24,346 bases of DNA from Candidatus Equimonas enterica (GTDB lineage Bacteria; Bacteroidota; Bacteroidia; Bacteroidales; Bacteroidaceae). The notes under the pieces were generated by a model. The model worked only from the letters and a program-made list of their open reading frames with translations, was not told where the DNA came from and did not search any database. Shown here piece by piece: positions 14,619 to 22,188 of the stretch (its first letter is position 1; every line of letters begins with the position of its first letter). The position numbers and the translations under genes are program-made. The stretch is taken from positions 1 to 24,346 of the forward strand of contig JAGHRU010000087.1 of assembly GCA_018066225.1 (NCBI GenBank), given 5' to 3'.

Positions 14619-14697
14619 CATCTAACGATAAGCAAATCGCGATGAGCCCCATCGGGACAAACCATAGGCAATGCTTCTCGCTGAGCAGAATAACCCC

Positions 14698-14705
14698 TAC
14701 CTTTG
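14698..14705 (+). promoter_or_regulatory. -7 element (TACCTTTG) for the small membrane protein
   Basis: TACCTTTG followed by C, 31 nt before the ATG at 14737, divergent from the LysR promoter. Confidence 0.6.
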
Positions 14706-14736
14706 CATCGTCAAACCAACCATCAAAACTCAGATT

Positions 14737-14877
14737 ATGATTATCTATGTATTCTTCCTGCTGATGCTGTTCGCGCTCATGCTCAATGTTATTGAGAAAG
14801 TCCACGCCGTTTATAATAAGGAGGGTCGTGACCTCCATGTCGAGGGTGACAGCGTGATGGTCAGCCGTGAGCATTGA
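14737..14877 (+). CDS. Small single-span membrane protein (46 residues)
   Basis: The ATG at 14737 follows a good -7 element by about 31 nt. The frame encodes MIIYVFFLLMLFALMLN, one hydrophobic helix of about 17 residues, then a short charged tail (VIEKVHAVYNKEGRDLHVEG). The next element is a strong bidirectional terminator, so this is a monocistronic transcript. It is divergent from the LysR regulator of the transporter operon and shares its operator region. A role as a small partner of the transporter is possible but is inference. The frame is open upstream to 14671, but those codons overlap the promoter. I do not recognise a family. Confidence 0.55.
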   Translation: MIIYVFFLLMLFALMLNVIEKVHAVYNKEGRDLHVEGDSVMVSREH

Positions 14878-14915
14878 GCCGTCTTAACTGCTGTCGTCGT
14901 CTTTTAGCAAATTCC

Positions 14916-14962
14916 AAAAACGCGCTGCGCAGGTCGTTAAAACGGTCTGCGCGCGCGTTTTT
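14916..14962. terminator. Bidirectional terminator
   Basis: AAAAACGCGCTGCGCAG (14916-14932) pairs with CTGCGCGCGCGTTTTT (14947-14962) with one irregularity. The stem is GC-rich and flanked by A5 and T5, so it works on either strand. It lies between the convergent small membrane protein gene and the receptor-like gene. Confidence 0.8.
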
Positions 14963-14991
14963 CGGGGTTGCCCAAAGAGCAGGAGATAAAC

Positions 14992-16623
14992 CTAATACCG
15001 CAGGCTCACCGAGGCCATAAGGGCCGAGTGGGCGCGGGAGCAGATGTCGTGCCAAGAGAGCGCGACGTCCCACGCCGAGCCGAAGCGGCGGGAGAGGGAG
15101 AGCGCGGCATAGAGATTGGTGCCCGAGAGGCGCTTGTGGGGCGAGAGGTCGGAGGCATAGATGGCCTCTGCCGACACGCGGAAAGCGCAGGGCAGGACGA
15201 GGGAAGGACGCAGGCGCAAGTGCCAGTAGGTGCTTGCGTGCTCAAAGTGGCCACCCGCGCCGGCCGTCAAGCGCCAAGCCCTGTGCTTATAATAAAGCGA
15301 GGCATCGACGTTGCACATGTCCTCATCCCCCACGCGATAGTAACTGCTCGTCACGCCCAGCGACAGCGTGCGCGCCGTGTAGCCATAGGCCAGCTTGACC
15401 TGATCCACCGTCGTCGCCTCTATCGCGGGGTTGCCCGTCGTCCACTGGCCGTCAGCAGCCAGCGGCCATGTCTCGGGGAAGATGCTGAGCGGAGCAGGAG
15501 GTATGAAGCGATGAAAATAGCCCAGTTGCAGGCGATGGCGGCTGTTGGGGGTGTAGATGACGCTCCCCTGCACCATATTGCGCAGCACATAGCGCGACCA
15601 ATCGCCCGTGTAACCGCCCATGCCGTAGTAGAAGAGCATCATGCGGTCGCCGACGGTGAGTTTCACCTTGCCAAGGTCGTAGTTCCACTGGAAATAGACG
15701 TCTTGGTTGAAGATATTGTAGCGGCTATGTGCGTCAAACTCCTCGCCTTTGGTCGCGCTGTAACGGCTGATGCAGAAGTCGCCCTCTACGCCTACGGCCA
15801 GCGTCATCTGCGGCGTCCATAGCGGCGTGTTATACTCCATCATGTACAGCGGCACTTGCTCCCGTGTCCCCATGCGCCAAAGGGCGGTGGATTGCGGCGC
15901 GCAGGCGTATTGATAGCTCAGCAGCGTCATCAGCTCCGCGCCCCTGTCGCCCACGAAGTGCTGATACCTCACTTTGGCCGAGTAACTCTGACGGCTGTCG
16001 TAGAGCGAGGCTGCGGAAGCCTTGGCGTAGTCCTGCTGCAAGTTCGTTATCAGCCAGTCACGCTGCCCCACCTGCGTCGCGCAGCTTGCATCGAAATACT
16101 CATGATGGCGATAGGTCGTCTCGTGGCCTTGATGCACATAGGCGGTGTTCATCCACAGGCTCGCTTGCTCGCCTTGATGGCGCAGGCCAAGGGTGGGCGC
16201 GAGGCTGCCGTCGGTCTCGGCCTGCATCTCTGCCATGGTGTGCAGACCCTTTGCCGCTGGCATCAGCGAGATGTCGATGACGCCCGCCATGCCCAGCGTG
16301 CCCTTGATGACGCCGGGGTTATCGACGATTTGCACATAGCGGAGGTCCTTGGCCTTGATCTGCGTCAGTAGTAGCCGTATGTCGCCTACCATGCGCACGT
16401 TGTCCATGCGCAGTTGATAGCCGGGCAGCAGGTCGTCATATCCCGCGACGAGGAGTTCGGGATAGATCTGCAAGAGGTCCATCAGCGTCTCTCCCTCCTG
16501 CAACTCCATGCGCTGCGGATAGATGACGAGGCGGTCGGCACGCTGCTCGATGTAGTCGGGCTCGTCGGCAAAGGAGGGCAGCAGGCAGGCGAGCGAGAGA
16601 ATGAGGAGGAGGATTTTTTGCAT
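14992..16623 (-). CDS. TonB-dependent-receptor-like outer-membrane beta-barrel protein
   Basis: A 543-residue protein starting MQKILLLILSL, with a signal peptide cleaved around PSFA/DEP. Residues of about 35-120 resemble a TonB receptor plug: LMDLLQIYPELLV, a GYQLRMDNVRMVGDIRLLLTQI segment (in pieces), IKAKDLRYVQIVDNPG, then GTLGMAGVIDISL, which corresponds to the plug's 'GxxGvInI' strand. The rest is alternating aromatic beta strands ending in a terminal strand with aromatic Tyr, as in outer-membrane barrels. It is shorter than typical receptors (700 or more residues) and has no CarboxypepD_reg domain or clear TonB box. The start at 16623 is favoured over 16656 because the -7 element at 16654-16661 overlaps the longer frame. 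Substrate unknown; a non-transporting barrel is possible. Confidence 0.7.
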   Translation of the reverse strand: MQKILLLILSLACLLPSFADEPDYIEQRADRLVIYPQRMELQEGETLMDLLQIYPELLVAGYDDLLPGYQLRMDNVRMVGDIRLLLTQIKAKDLRYVQIVDNPGVIKGTLGMAGVIDISLMPAAKGLHTMAEMQAETDGSLAPTLGLRHQGEQASLWMNTAYVHQGHETTYRHHEYFDASCATQVGQRDWLITNLQQDYAKASAASLYDSRQSYSAKVRYQHFVGDRGAELMTLLSYQYACAPQSTALWRMGTREQVPLYMMEYNTPLWTPQMTLAVGVEGDFCISRYSATKGEEFDAHSRYNIFNQDVYFQWNYDLGKVKLTVGDRMMLFYYGMGGYTGDWSRYVLRNMVQGSVIYTPNSRHRLQLGYFHRFIPPAPLSIFPETWPLAADGQWTTGNPAIEATTVDQVKLAYGYTARTLSLGVTSSYYRVGDEDMCNVDASLYYKHRAWRLTAGAGGHFEHASTYWHLRLRPSLVLPCAFRVSAEAIYASDLSPHKRLSGTNLYAALSLSRRFGSAWDVALSWHDICSRAHSALMASVSLRY

Positions 16624-16653
16624 AGGAAGGGGATAAGGGACTAAAAGCCGCCG

Positions 16654-16661
16654 CAAAGGTA
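16654..16661 (-). promoter_or_regulatory. -7 element (TACCTTTG) for the receptor-like gene
   Basis: Minus-strand TACCTTTG followed by C in the 49-nt gap after the endonuclease gene. It shows that the receptor gene has its own promoter despite following the restriction genes on the same strand. Confidence 0.65.
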
Positions 16662-16672
16662 GCGATTTGTCG

Positions 16673-17404
16673 TCAGCGGGCTTTCACCGTATAGTAAACT
16701 TTGTCGATGAAGGTTTCGTAGTCGTTGAGTATCACTGTGCCATCGGTGGGCAAGTCGGCGTGTGGAGGTGTAGCGGCTGTCACCTGCAACTGGGGGAGGT
16801 GGCTGCGATAGAAGTCCATATACGCCGCCTTCGTCGGGGTGTCGTCGGGGGCTTCGGGCGTGAGATGCGCCACGTAGATGAGCGTCTTGTTGGGCGTGTG
16901 CATGTATCTGTCAGCATTGTCGGCGGCAAGGGCGAGGTACTTCTGCATATTGTGTGCGGTGAAGGTCTCCCACTTCGTGAGGCTGTCCGAGCGTTTATAA
17001 TAGGGCAGTCGGTCGAGGATGATGAAGACCTGGAAGTACGGACAGGACGCTGCGCGGATGTTGGCCGTCTCACCCAGCATGTTCTCAAAGTAGTTGTTGG
17101 CGTTCTGCGCATAGTTTTGCATGACAAACTTCACGGCAATGCCTGCCCGAGGACGCTGCGTCGCCGCGTCAGTTATCGTGATATCTACCCTCTTGTCGAT
17201 GTAGCGGCCCTCTATCTTCTTCTCTTTGTCGGCATCGTGACCCAACGCCCACACCCGATAGCCTTCGCCCAAACGCTGGGCGATGTCGGCGGCTATCGCG
17301 CCGTGCAGCGGCTTCAACTTGGCATTGCTACGCGAAGTGCCACTACTGATAAACGCCTTGAAAGAGGTCTGGATGGCGTCCAAGAACTGACTGTCGGAGC
17401 GCAT
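16673..17404 (-). CDS. Type II restriction endonuclease (partner of the gamma-class methyltransferase)
   Basis: A 243-residue protein. The N-terminus (MRSDSQFLDAIQTSFKAF, SSGTSRSNAKLKPLHGAIA) and the block KRVDITI (D74) ... GIAVKFVMQNYAQNANNYFE (K92) followed by NMLGETANIR match my recollection of a family of type II endonucleases that occur with Eco57I/TaqI-like methyltransferases. The D74/K92 pair would fit a PD-(D/E)XK-type core with an AVK variant in place of ExK, but catalytic residues are not proven. The start codon lies 62 nt inside the 3' end of the methyltransferase gene in another frame, so translation is probably coupled and endonuclease made only after methyltransferase. It would cut DNA lacking the partner's N6-adenine mark. 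The recognition site cannot be read from sequence. Confidence 0.75.
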   Translation of the reverse strand: MRSDSQFLDAIQTSFKAFISSGTSRSNAKLKPLHGAIAADIAQRLGEGYRVWALGHDADKEKKIEGRYIDKRVDITITDAATQRPRAGIAVKFVMQNYAQNANNYFENMLGETANIRAASCPYFQVFIILDRLPYYKRSDSLTKWETFTAHNMQKYLALAADNADRYMHTPNKTLIYVAHLTPEAPDDTPTKAAYMDFYRSHLPQLQVTAATPPHADLPTDGTVILNDYETFIDKVYYTVKAR

Positions 17405-18854
17405 AGGTTTGTCCTGTTTTGTAGGTGAGAAAATAATTGAGGTATTGCGCCAAGTCTTTGGAGGAGAAGGTGTAGTAGCCGCCGCTCTTGTACTTCTTCA
17501 GCAACTTGACGTAAGCCACGAAATCTTCCGACGCGATGATGCGCGCTATCATGCCGAAGTCAATGTCGAAGTCGGTGATGACATACAAGCCGCTATAGAT
17601 GCCCTCGCCTGCGCGAAGCCGCGTCAGTTTGAAGTCGCGCTCGCTCCTTATCAACGTATTGACCGAGAGTTTCGGCCTATACACATCGGCCAAAGCCTGC
17701 GTCCGCCCGTAGAGATACCACCCGGGATGCTCTGCCTTGCCCTTGAGCAGCGCAGACTTGGCAGAGAGCAGATGCGCCTTGACCGCTGCCGAGGCGAAGA
17801 CCTCGCTTTCGCTCAGCGGCTTCCCCGCCTTGTCGTAGGGGAAGAGGCCGTTGTACCACTGCCCCGTAGAGCCTTTCAAGACGCGAATGGTGATGGGCGA
17901 AGGGGGGATGTGAGAGCCGATGAAGACGCCATCGGCGAGGGTGGCAAAGCCATTCTTGACGCTGACATACTTGCGGGCAGGCGCGGTCTTTATCTCGCGC
18001 AGCAGGCCGAGATGCGCCGCATCGCTGAGGTAGAAGCACGTATCGATATAAGCCTCTGCGAGCGACAACCGCGCGACAAAGGTGCGCTCGTGCGCCACGC
18101 CGTCATAGGTGTAGTAGTCAAACTGGGGCTGCCCGTGATGCTTCTCAAAGAGCGAAATCATCGTATAGGCCGTTGCGCCATCAAAGGCTTGGTAATGCCC
18201 GAGGTCGATTAAGGCGACGAGGTTGCGGTGTTGCAGGATGTAGCGGCGCATAGTGTCTGCCGCCACGCTGCCAAGCCACGAACTCGGCGTGATGTAGCAG
18301 AGCCTGCCCTCGGGGCTGAGCATCCGAAAGCCCAGTTCGAAGAAAGCAAGATAGAGATCCGTCATGCCGCCTTCGGCAAACTTGTAAGCCTTGACGTCGT
18401 CGTAGGTAGCCTTGAGATTGTGCACGCGGACATACGGCGGGTTGCCCACGACGAAGTCCATCTGTCCGTCATACTGCCGCAAGGTCAGTGCGCTCTCGCA
18501 GCGTAAGTCCCACGCCACATCGCGGATGCCATACGCTGCAGCGATGTCGGAGAGATGGGCGCGACAAGCCTCATAGGCGGCCTCGTCGTTGTCGATGCCG
18601 TGGATATAGGTCTCGAGGTCGTGCTTGATAGCCTCGGGCGTCAAGCCCGCCGCGCGTGCCGCCTCGATGTACCTGCGCAGCATGACACGCAAGAACGCGC
18701 CATCGCCGCAACTATTGTCCATCACATGCTTGCGCAGTATGCCTGCGCCCTCATAGCCACAATAGCCCAGCATGGACTCCACGATGGCACGGGGCGTAAA
18801 TACTTGCCCCTGCTGCTTCGTCTTTCTGCGCTCGGCTGTGGTCTTGTTGTTCAT
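17343..18854 (-). CDS. Type II N6-adenine DNA methyltransferase, gamma class (Eco57I/TaqI-like)
   Basis: A 503-residue methyltransferase. Motif X, QGQVFTP (residues 15-21), motif I, DNSCGDGAF (46-54), and catalytic motif IV, NPPY (138-141), appear in the order X-I-IV typical of gamma-class N6-adenine enzymes. The C-terminal half (residues of about 280-503) should hold the target-recognition domain. It protects host DNA from the endonuclease encoded immediately downstream with a 62-nt gene overlap. The start at 18854 is the only Met before motif X that fits the promoter: the -7 element at 18861-18868 ends 6 nt upstream, so the mRNA should be leaderless or nearly so. Composition is GC-rich like the flanking core genes, unlike the AT-rich second restriction system. 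Confidence 0.88.
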   Translation of the reverse strand: MNNKTTAERRKTKQQGQVFTPRAIVESMLGYCGYEGAGILRKHVMDNSCGDGAFLRVMLRRYIEAARAAGLTPEAIKHDLETYIHGIDNDEAAYEACRAHLSDIAAAYGIRDVAWDLRCESALTLRQYDGQMDFVVGNPPYVRVHNLKATYDDVKAYKFAEGGMTDLYLAFFELGFRMLSPEGRLCYITPSSWLGSVAADTMRRYILQHRNLVALIDLGHYQAFDGATAYTMISLFEKHHGQPQFDYYTYDGVAHERTFVARLSLAEAYIDTCFYLSDAAHLGLLREIKTAPARKYVSVKNGFATLADGVFIGSHIPPSPITIRVLKGSTGQWYNGLFPYDKAGKPLSESEVFASAAVKAHLLSAKSALLKGKAEHPGWYLYGRTQALADVYRPKLSVNTLIRSERDFKLTRLRAGEGIYSGLYVITDFDIDFGMIARIIASEDFVAYVKLLKKYKSGGYYTFSSKDLAQYLNYFLTYKTGQTYALRQSVLGRHPDLFQGVYQ

Positions 18855-18860
18855 GGCGCA

Positions 18861-18884
18861 CAAAGTTACGGATTTGTTTCCAAA
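18861..18884 (-). promoter_or_regulatory. Promoter (TTTG, 12 nt, TAACTTTG) for the first restriction-modification operon
   Basis: Minus-strand TTTG (18884-18881), 12 nt, TAACTTTG (18868-18861). The expected transcription start, about 4-7 nt on, coincides with the ATG at 18854-18852. Confidence 0.65.
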
Positions 18885-19123
18885 CAGCGAAGCATTTGCG
18901 CTTATTTTTGCTGTCAGTGGGTAATGCTGCAAGCCACAAATTAAAAGATGCTGCCCCGAATCAATCGACCTGCGACATTCCGTTTTGTTGTTGGGTTGTC
19001 AGTCTTGGTGGGATGATTTCATCTTTTGTTTGATTTGCAAGATTTATCGACGACACGGAGCATATTTTACCAGATCAACACATACTAATCACTGAAAAGT
19101 TCAAAAATTCAATTAAATAATTT
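18885..19123. other. Gene-free boundary region
   Basis: No supported gene or RNA. The composition falls from GC-rich to AT-rich across this stretch and stays AT-rich to about 23.3 kb, so the left end of the second restriction system probably lies here. I found no flanking repeat that would define an exact junction. Confidence 0.4.
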
Positions 19124-19140
19124 ATGTTTAACATGAACAT
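19124..19140. promoter_or_regulatory. Candidate operator ATGTT-N7-AACAT upstream of the endonuclease promoter
   Basis: An inverted repeat (ATGTT 19124-19128, AACAT 19136-19140) with an overlapping direct repeat AACATG AACATG lies just 5' of the promoter at 19149. Confidence 0.3.
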
Positions 19141-19148
19141 GCCAAATA

Positions 19149-19172
19149 TTTGAGAAAAATAATGTAACTTTG
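19149..19172 (+). promoter_or_regulatory. Promoter (TTTG, 12 nt, TAACTTTG) for the endonuclease leader
   Basis: TTTG at 19149-19152, 12 nt, TAACTTTG at 19165-19172 followed by C. It is the only good -7 element upstream of the gene at 19462 and predicts a leader of about 285 nt. Confidence 0.6.
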
Positions 19173-19176
19173 CAAA

Positions 19177-19461
19177 CGCATTTTTTTCATTTTCAATTAA
19201 CTGGAGTATAAATTCTTAAATCATAACAACATCTTAGCAGAAAGTATAAGTATATAGTTTTAGGCATCCTTGACTCAACTGAATACCGAACTTGCACTTC
19301 ATTATACGTTAGTTTAGTTAGGACAATAAGGGTGTCTGCGCTACATAATATGGGCGTGGACAGAAGGATTGTTGTCTGACGTGGGCTGTGCAAGGCCTTG
19401 GTACCAACCTGAATTCTCCCACGCCCTTTTTTCTCCAAGAGGGCGTTTTCTTTAATTAGGC
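19177..19461 (+). ncRNA. Long structured 5' leader (or small RNA) upstream of the endonuclease gene
   Basis: About 285 nt between the predicted start and the ATG at 19462 contain no convincing ORF. The distal half is rich in secondary structure: a GACA...TGTC hairpin pattern occurs twice (around 19322-19336 and 19359-19376), two overlapping 10-bp palindromes (CAAGGCCTTG 19391-19400; TTGGTACCAA 19398-19407) follow, and two mutually exclusive GC-rich hairpins end the leader. It could act as a transcription attenuator controlling restriction, or be a free small RNA ending near 19432. It does not match tmRNA, SRP RNA, 6S or a riboswitch that I know. Confidence 0.45.
19352..19432 (+). terminator. 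Terminator-like hairpin in the endonuclease leader, with a competing hairpin
   Basis: GGGCGTGG (19352-19359) pairs with CCACGCCC (19419-19426), directly followed by TTTTTT (19427-19432), a classic intrinsic terminator form. The 3' arm also belongs to a second hairpin, ACGCCCT (19421-19427) with AGGGCGT (19440-19446) over 12 nt, followed by TTTCTTT. The two cannot form together. Confidence 0.55.
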
Positions 19462-21405
19462 ATGATTACACGAAATCTGAGAATTCATGGTGACAACATT
19501 GTAGAGTGCGAAAGAACACTTAAAATGATTGCCGAAGCTTATAACTCAACTTATAAGTTGATTAGTAGTCCTGTTTATTTTCCCAAATATTCGATCCAGA
19601 CAAATAATTGTCTTTTCGTTATTGAATTGCTTTCAGGCCATGGAAGATGGAGCAATATAGATTTAGGTGATATAATCTATAAAGCAGGAGGACGATTGAG
19701 AGAATCTGCTGATTCATATTTAACTGAGATTTCTGGTACACAAGAAACAGTCTTGCTTGGAATCGAATACTGTTCTGCATTACCTGCAGGAAACAACGCA
19801 TGGCAGCGCAATGGACGAGCCCTTGCAAGTGTATTAGCAAACGTGCCATATTTGTACTATGCTGAGATTGGCGGTATTGAGTTAGATGAAAACCGTAACC
19901 CTAAGGCACCACGATACCCCAATCCTGCTGTTCCTTTTTCATACGTTTCTCTATCTCATGATATGAACAGTGTATGTCTTCCCGTTTATAGAGCACACCC
20001 ATCAATGACCTCACAAAACTTGGTTGCTTACAAGTCTGCACTGGGATATAATGATGGTCTCATATTTATTCGTCAGATCCTTAACGGAGAAGACACAACT
20101 TTGACGGTCAACAGTCTCAAAGATAAGGCTGTAAAGATGGTTGAAATCTTATCTAATGGTCGTAAAAAGAAAGACACTCTTAAAGGCAAAAAGTGGAATG
20201 GGCTTCTGACTTCAACGAATAGACCTACATGGCTTGTTCAGAATTACAAAGAGAAATGGCAGAAAAAATCTTCTGATAAAGTTCTTGTGTCAGGTACTTT
20301 TGAATTGCTTAAGTCTAAAATCAAGAAGTTATCCGTTGTCCCTATCACGGCAAAAGATTTACCATTCTGCATCGTTCCAAAGCAGAAACTTCCATCGTTG
20401 AAAGCATGGATAAAAGAAACATATAATGGCTTAAATATTTCTTTTGACCTCAATAAGGATTTGGCTTTAGTATGGATAACAGGTTTCAAACCTAAAGGTG
20501 ACGATTCACGACCGGACCGCGGTCTATCACCATTGTGCCGAATGATATTGGGTAAGGATGCCAATATCATGGCTATTGTATCTGGACCTGCAAAAAAATA
20601 TACTTGGGACAAATTGCTTGATTCACCAGAAGAACTTTGTGAGAGCAATGGCTTATTTGAGGCTATTTTCTCATGTTGCAACTACCTATTTGTAGATAGT
20701 GCAACTTGTAATCGCTATATATTTATGCCGACAGGAGCCACCTTAAAAAAGAACTCCAAAACTATTAAGTTCCCTTATATCCAAAAGCCTGTTGTTGGGT
20801 ATTTTGAACATGACACGGATTGTGCGATACACCAAATACTATCCTCACACGATAAGTTGGGAATTCGTGAATGTTTCTGCAATCCTCCTGGAGGTGACTG
20901 GTCTGGTATTTCATATTTCAAAAATGGAATAGAATACAAGTGGACTTCTCTTCCACGTGTTTCTAAGTTCAGCAAGAGACCTGACCATATTTTCCAGATT
21001 GAAAGAAACGGTCAGTTAATCTTTGTTCCTATTGAATCAAAGGGCTATGGCAAAGACCTCGAAAACAATATCGGCAATAGACTCAAAGACTATATCAATG
21101 ATTTGTTTGACAGTGAGCCTACTGCATACAAAGCCAATGCTCAGGCTGGTTGGAAATTCTTTGATGGAACTATCGGCAAGGTCAAGTATAATATGATTTC
21201 AGTTGGAGCGTTTTTATATAAAGACGAACGCGAATTAACAAACCAACTCCTCAGGGGAAATTTGGATGCCATCTTCGCGTTCGAGTTTGGAGCAATTACA
21301 ACTTTACATTTCTATGCGACTGCTAATGGAGAGATACTTCTTGACTATCTGAAGAAAATAGTGTCAGAACAAAGTGGGTTTGTAGTTAAGGTACACAGAT
21401 TCTAA
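19462..21405 (+). CDS. PD-(D/E)XK type II restriction endonuclease
   Basis: A 647-residue protein opening MITRNLRIHGDNIVECERTL, an opening I associate with restriction endonucleases of this size. Near the C-terminus RPDHIFQIE (D508), then 17 residues, then PIESKG (E525, K527) forms a PD-(D/E)XK active site, followed by a long helix. The large N-terminal part would recognise DNA. It is convergent with two adenine methyltransferase genes that would protect the host, its 3' end overlapping the second by 42 bp. Two methyltransferases of different class suggest either an asymmetric recognition site, each enzyme modifying one strand, or a DpnII-like arrangement. The gene is AT-rich compared with its surroundings, suggesting recent acquisition. 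It has its own promoter and a long structured leader. The function as endonuclease is inferred from active site and context. Confidence 0.78.
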   Translation: MITRNLRIHGDNIVECERTLKMIAEAYNSTYKLISSPVYFPKYSIQTNNCLFVIELLSGHGRWSNIDLGDIIYKAGGRLRESADSYLTEISGTQETVLLGIEYCSALPAGNNAWQRNGRALASVLANVPYLYYAEIGGIELDENRNPKAPRYPNPAVPFSYVSLSHDMNSVCLPVYRAHPSMTSQNLVAYKSALGYNDGLIFIRQILNGEDTTLTVNSLKDKAVKMVEILSNGRKKKDTLKGKKWNGLLTSTNRPTWLVQNYKEKWQKKSSDKVLVSGTFELLKSKIKKLSVVPITAKDLPFCIVPKQKLPSLKAWIKETYNGLNISFDLNKDLALVWITGFKPKGDDSRPDRGLSPLCRMILGKDANIMAIVSGPAKKYTWDKLLDSPEELCESNGLFEAIFSCCNYLFVDSATCNRYIFMPTGATLKKNSKTIKFPYIQKPVVGYFEHDTDCAIHQILSSHDKLGIRECFCNPPGGDWSGISYFKNGIEYKWTSLPRVSKFSKRPDHIFQIERNGQLIFVPIESKGYGKDLENNIGNRLKDYINDLFDSEPTAYKANAQAGWKFFDGTIGKVKYNMISVGAFLYKDERELTNQLLRGNLDAIFAFEFGAITTLHFYATANGEILLDYLKKIVSEQSGFVVKVHRF

Positions 21406-22188
21406 AATATCTTCTTGAACCTTATCTATCACTTTTCTGAAAGCTGATTTTCCTGTCTTTATTTTGAAAGTTGACTTATACAATTCCTCTGGGGGTGCAT
21501 ATGAATAATTGCGATCTCCAGAGGAGCCATCGAATGTAAGCATCCAATTAACCCCCTTAGAATTAAGTTTGTCAAGTGTTTGGTAAAACTCATTGAGAGA
21601 GAACGGAGTTTGAGTATATCGACTCTTAGTACCACCATAAGGAGGATCTAAAAAGACGAAATCTCCCTGTTGAACATCTGCCAAACATTCCCTATAATCA
21701 ACATTCATGAACTCAAACTTACAAATAAACTGATACCATTGGTTAATAATAAGTGAAAGACGTTTGGGATCGATTCCTGGTCTTGTCAGATGCAATGAGT
21801 TGTTGAACTCTCCTGCACTGTTATACCTTATCATTCCATTGAGACATGTTCTTGTCAAAAACAAAAAGTCAAGAGGATTTTTTGTTTTATTGAAAATGTC
21901 TCTTACCTCATAAAACACTTGATAGCCTTCATCTTGAAGTCTTTTCCATCGTGTTTCATATTCAGCAACTACCACCTCTGGGTTGTTTTTTATCTCATTC
22001 CATAAGGCAATCAATTCTGGTATAATGTCGCTTGCTTTACCTCTATTAGCTTTGGCAAATGGTATCATAGCACCACCGCCAACAAAAGGCTCATAATAGG
22101 TGTTTGCAGGAAGAAAAAACTCTCCCAATTGAGAAGCAACAGTTCTTTTGCTGCCAGACCATTTAATAACTGGTTGTAGTGGTTTCAT
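21364..22188 (-). CDS. D12-class (Dam-like) N6-adenine DNA methyltransferase
   Basis: A 274-residue alpha-class enzyme. Motif X, KWSGSKR, is at residues 9-15, motif I, EPFVGGGA, at 33-40, the family-typical LNGMIRYNSAGEFNN at about 116-130, and catalytic DPPYGG at 181-186. Length and motif order match Dam/DpnM-type MTases. It starts within the stop of the HTH-methyltransferase gene (TAATG, one shared base), so the two are translationally coupled. Its last 42 bp overlap the 3' end of the endonuclease gene on the other strand. It should methylate adenine in the endonuclease recognition site, possibly on one strand only, with the partner handling the other. The specificity is not readable from sequence; GATC is possible but not implied. 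Confidence 0.9.
   Translation of the reverse strand: MKPLQPVIKWSGSKRTVASQLGEFFLPANTYYEPFVGGGAMIPFAKANRGKASDIIPELIALWNEIKNNPEVVVAEYETRWKRLQDEGYQVFYEVRDIFNKTKNPLDFLFLTRTCLNGMIRYNSAGEFNNSLHLTRPGIDPKRLSLIINQWYQFICKFEFMNVDYRECLADVQQGDFVFLDPPYGGTKSRYTQTPFSLNEFYQTLDKLNSKGVNWMLTFDGSSGDRNYSYAPPEELYKSTFKIKTGKSAFRKVIDKVQEDILESVYLNYKPTLF

Noticed and set aside
19177..19432. 6S, SRP, tmRNA or a known riboswitch
   Set aside because: The 5' and 3' ends do not pair into a 6S-like rod, there is no SRP tip loop or tmRNA acceptor end, and I recognise no riboswitch core.
19193..19438. An 81-codon minus-strand frame in the endonuclease leader
   Set aside because: It has no motif or promoter and runs across the terminator-like hairpin. 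It is most likely a chance frame.
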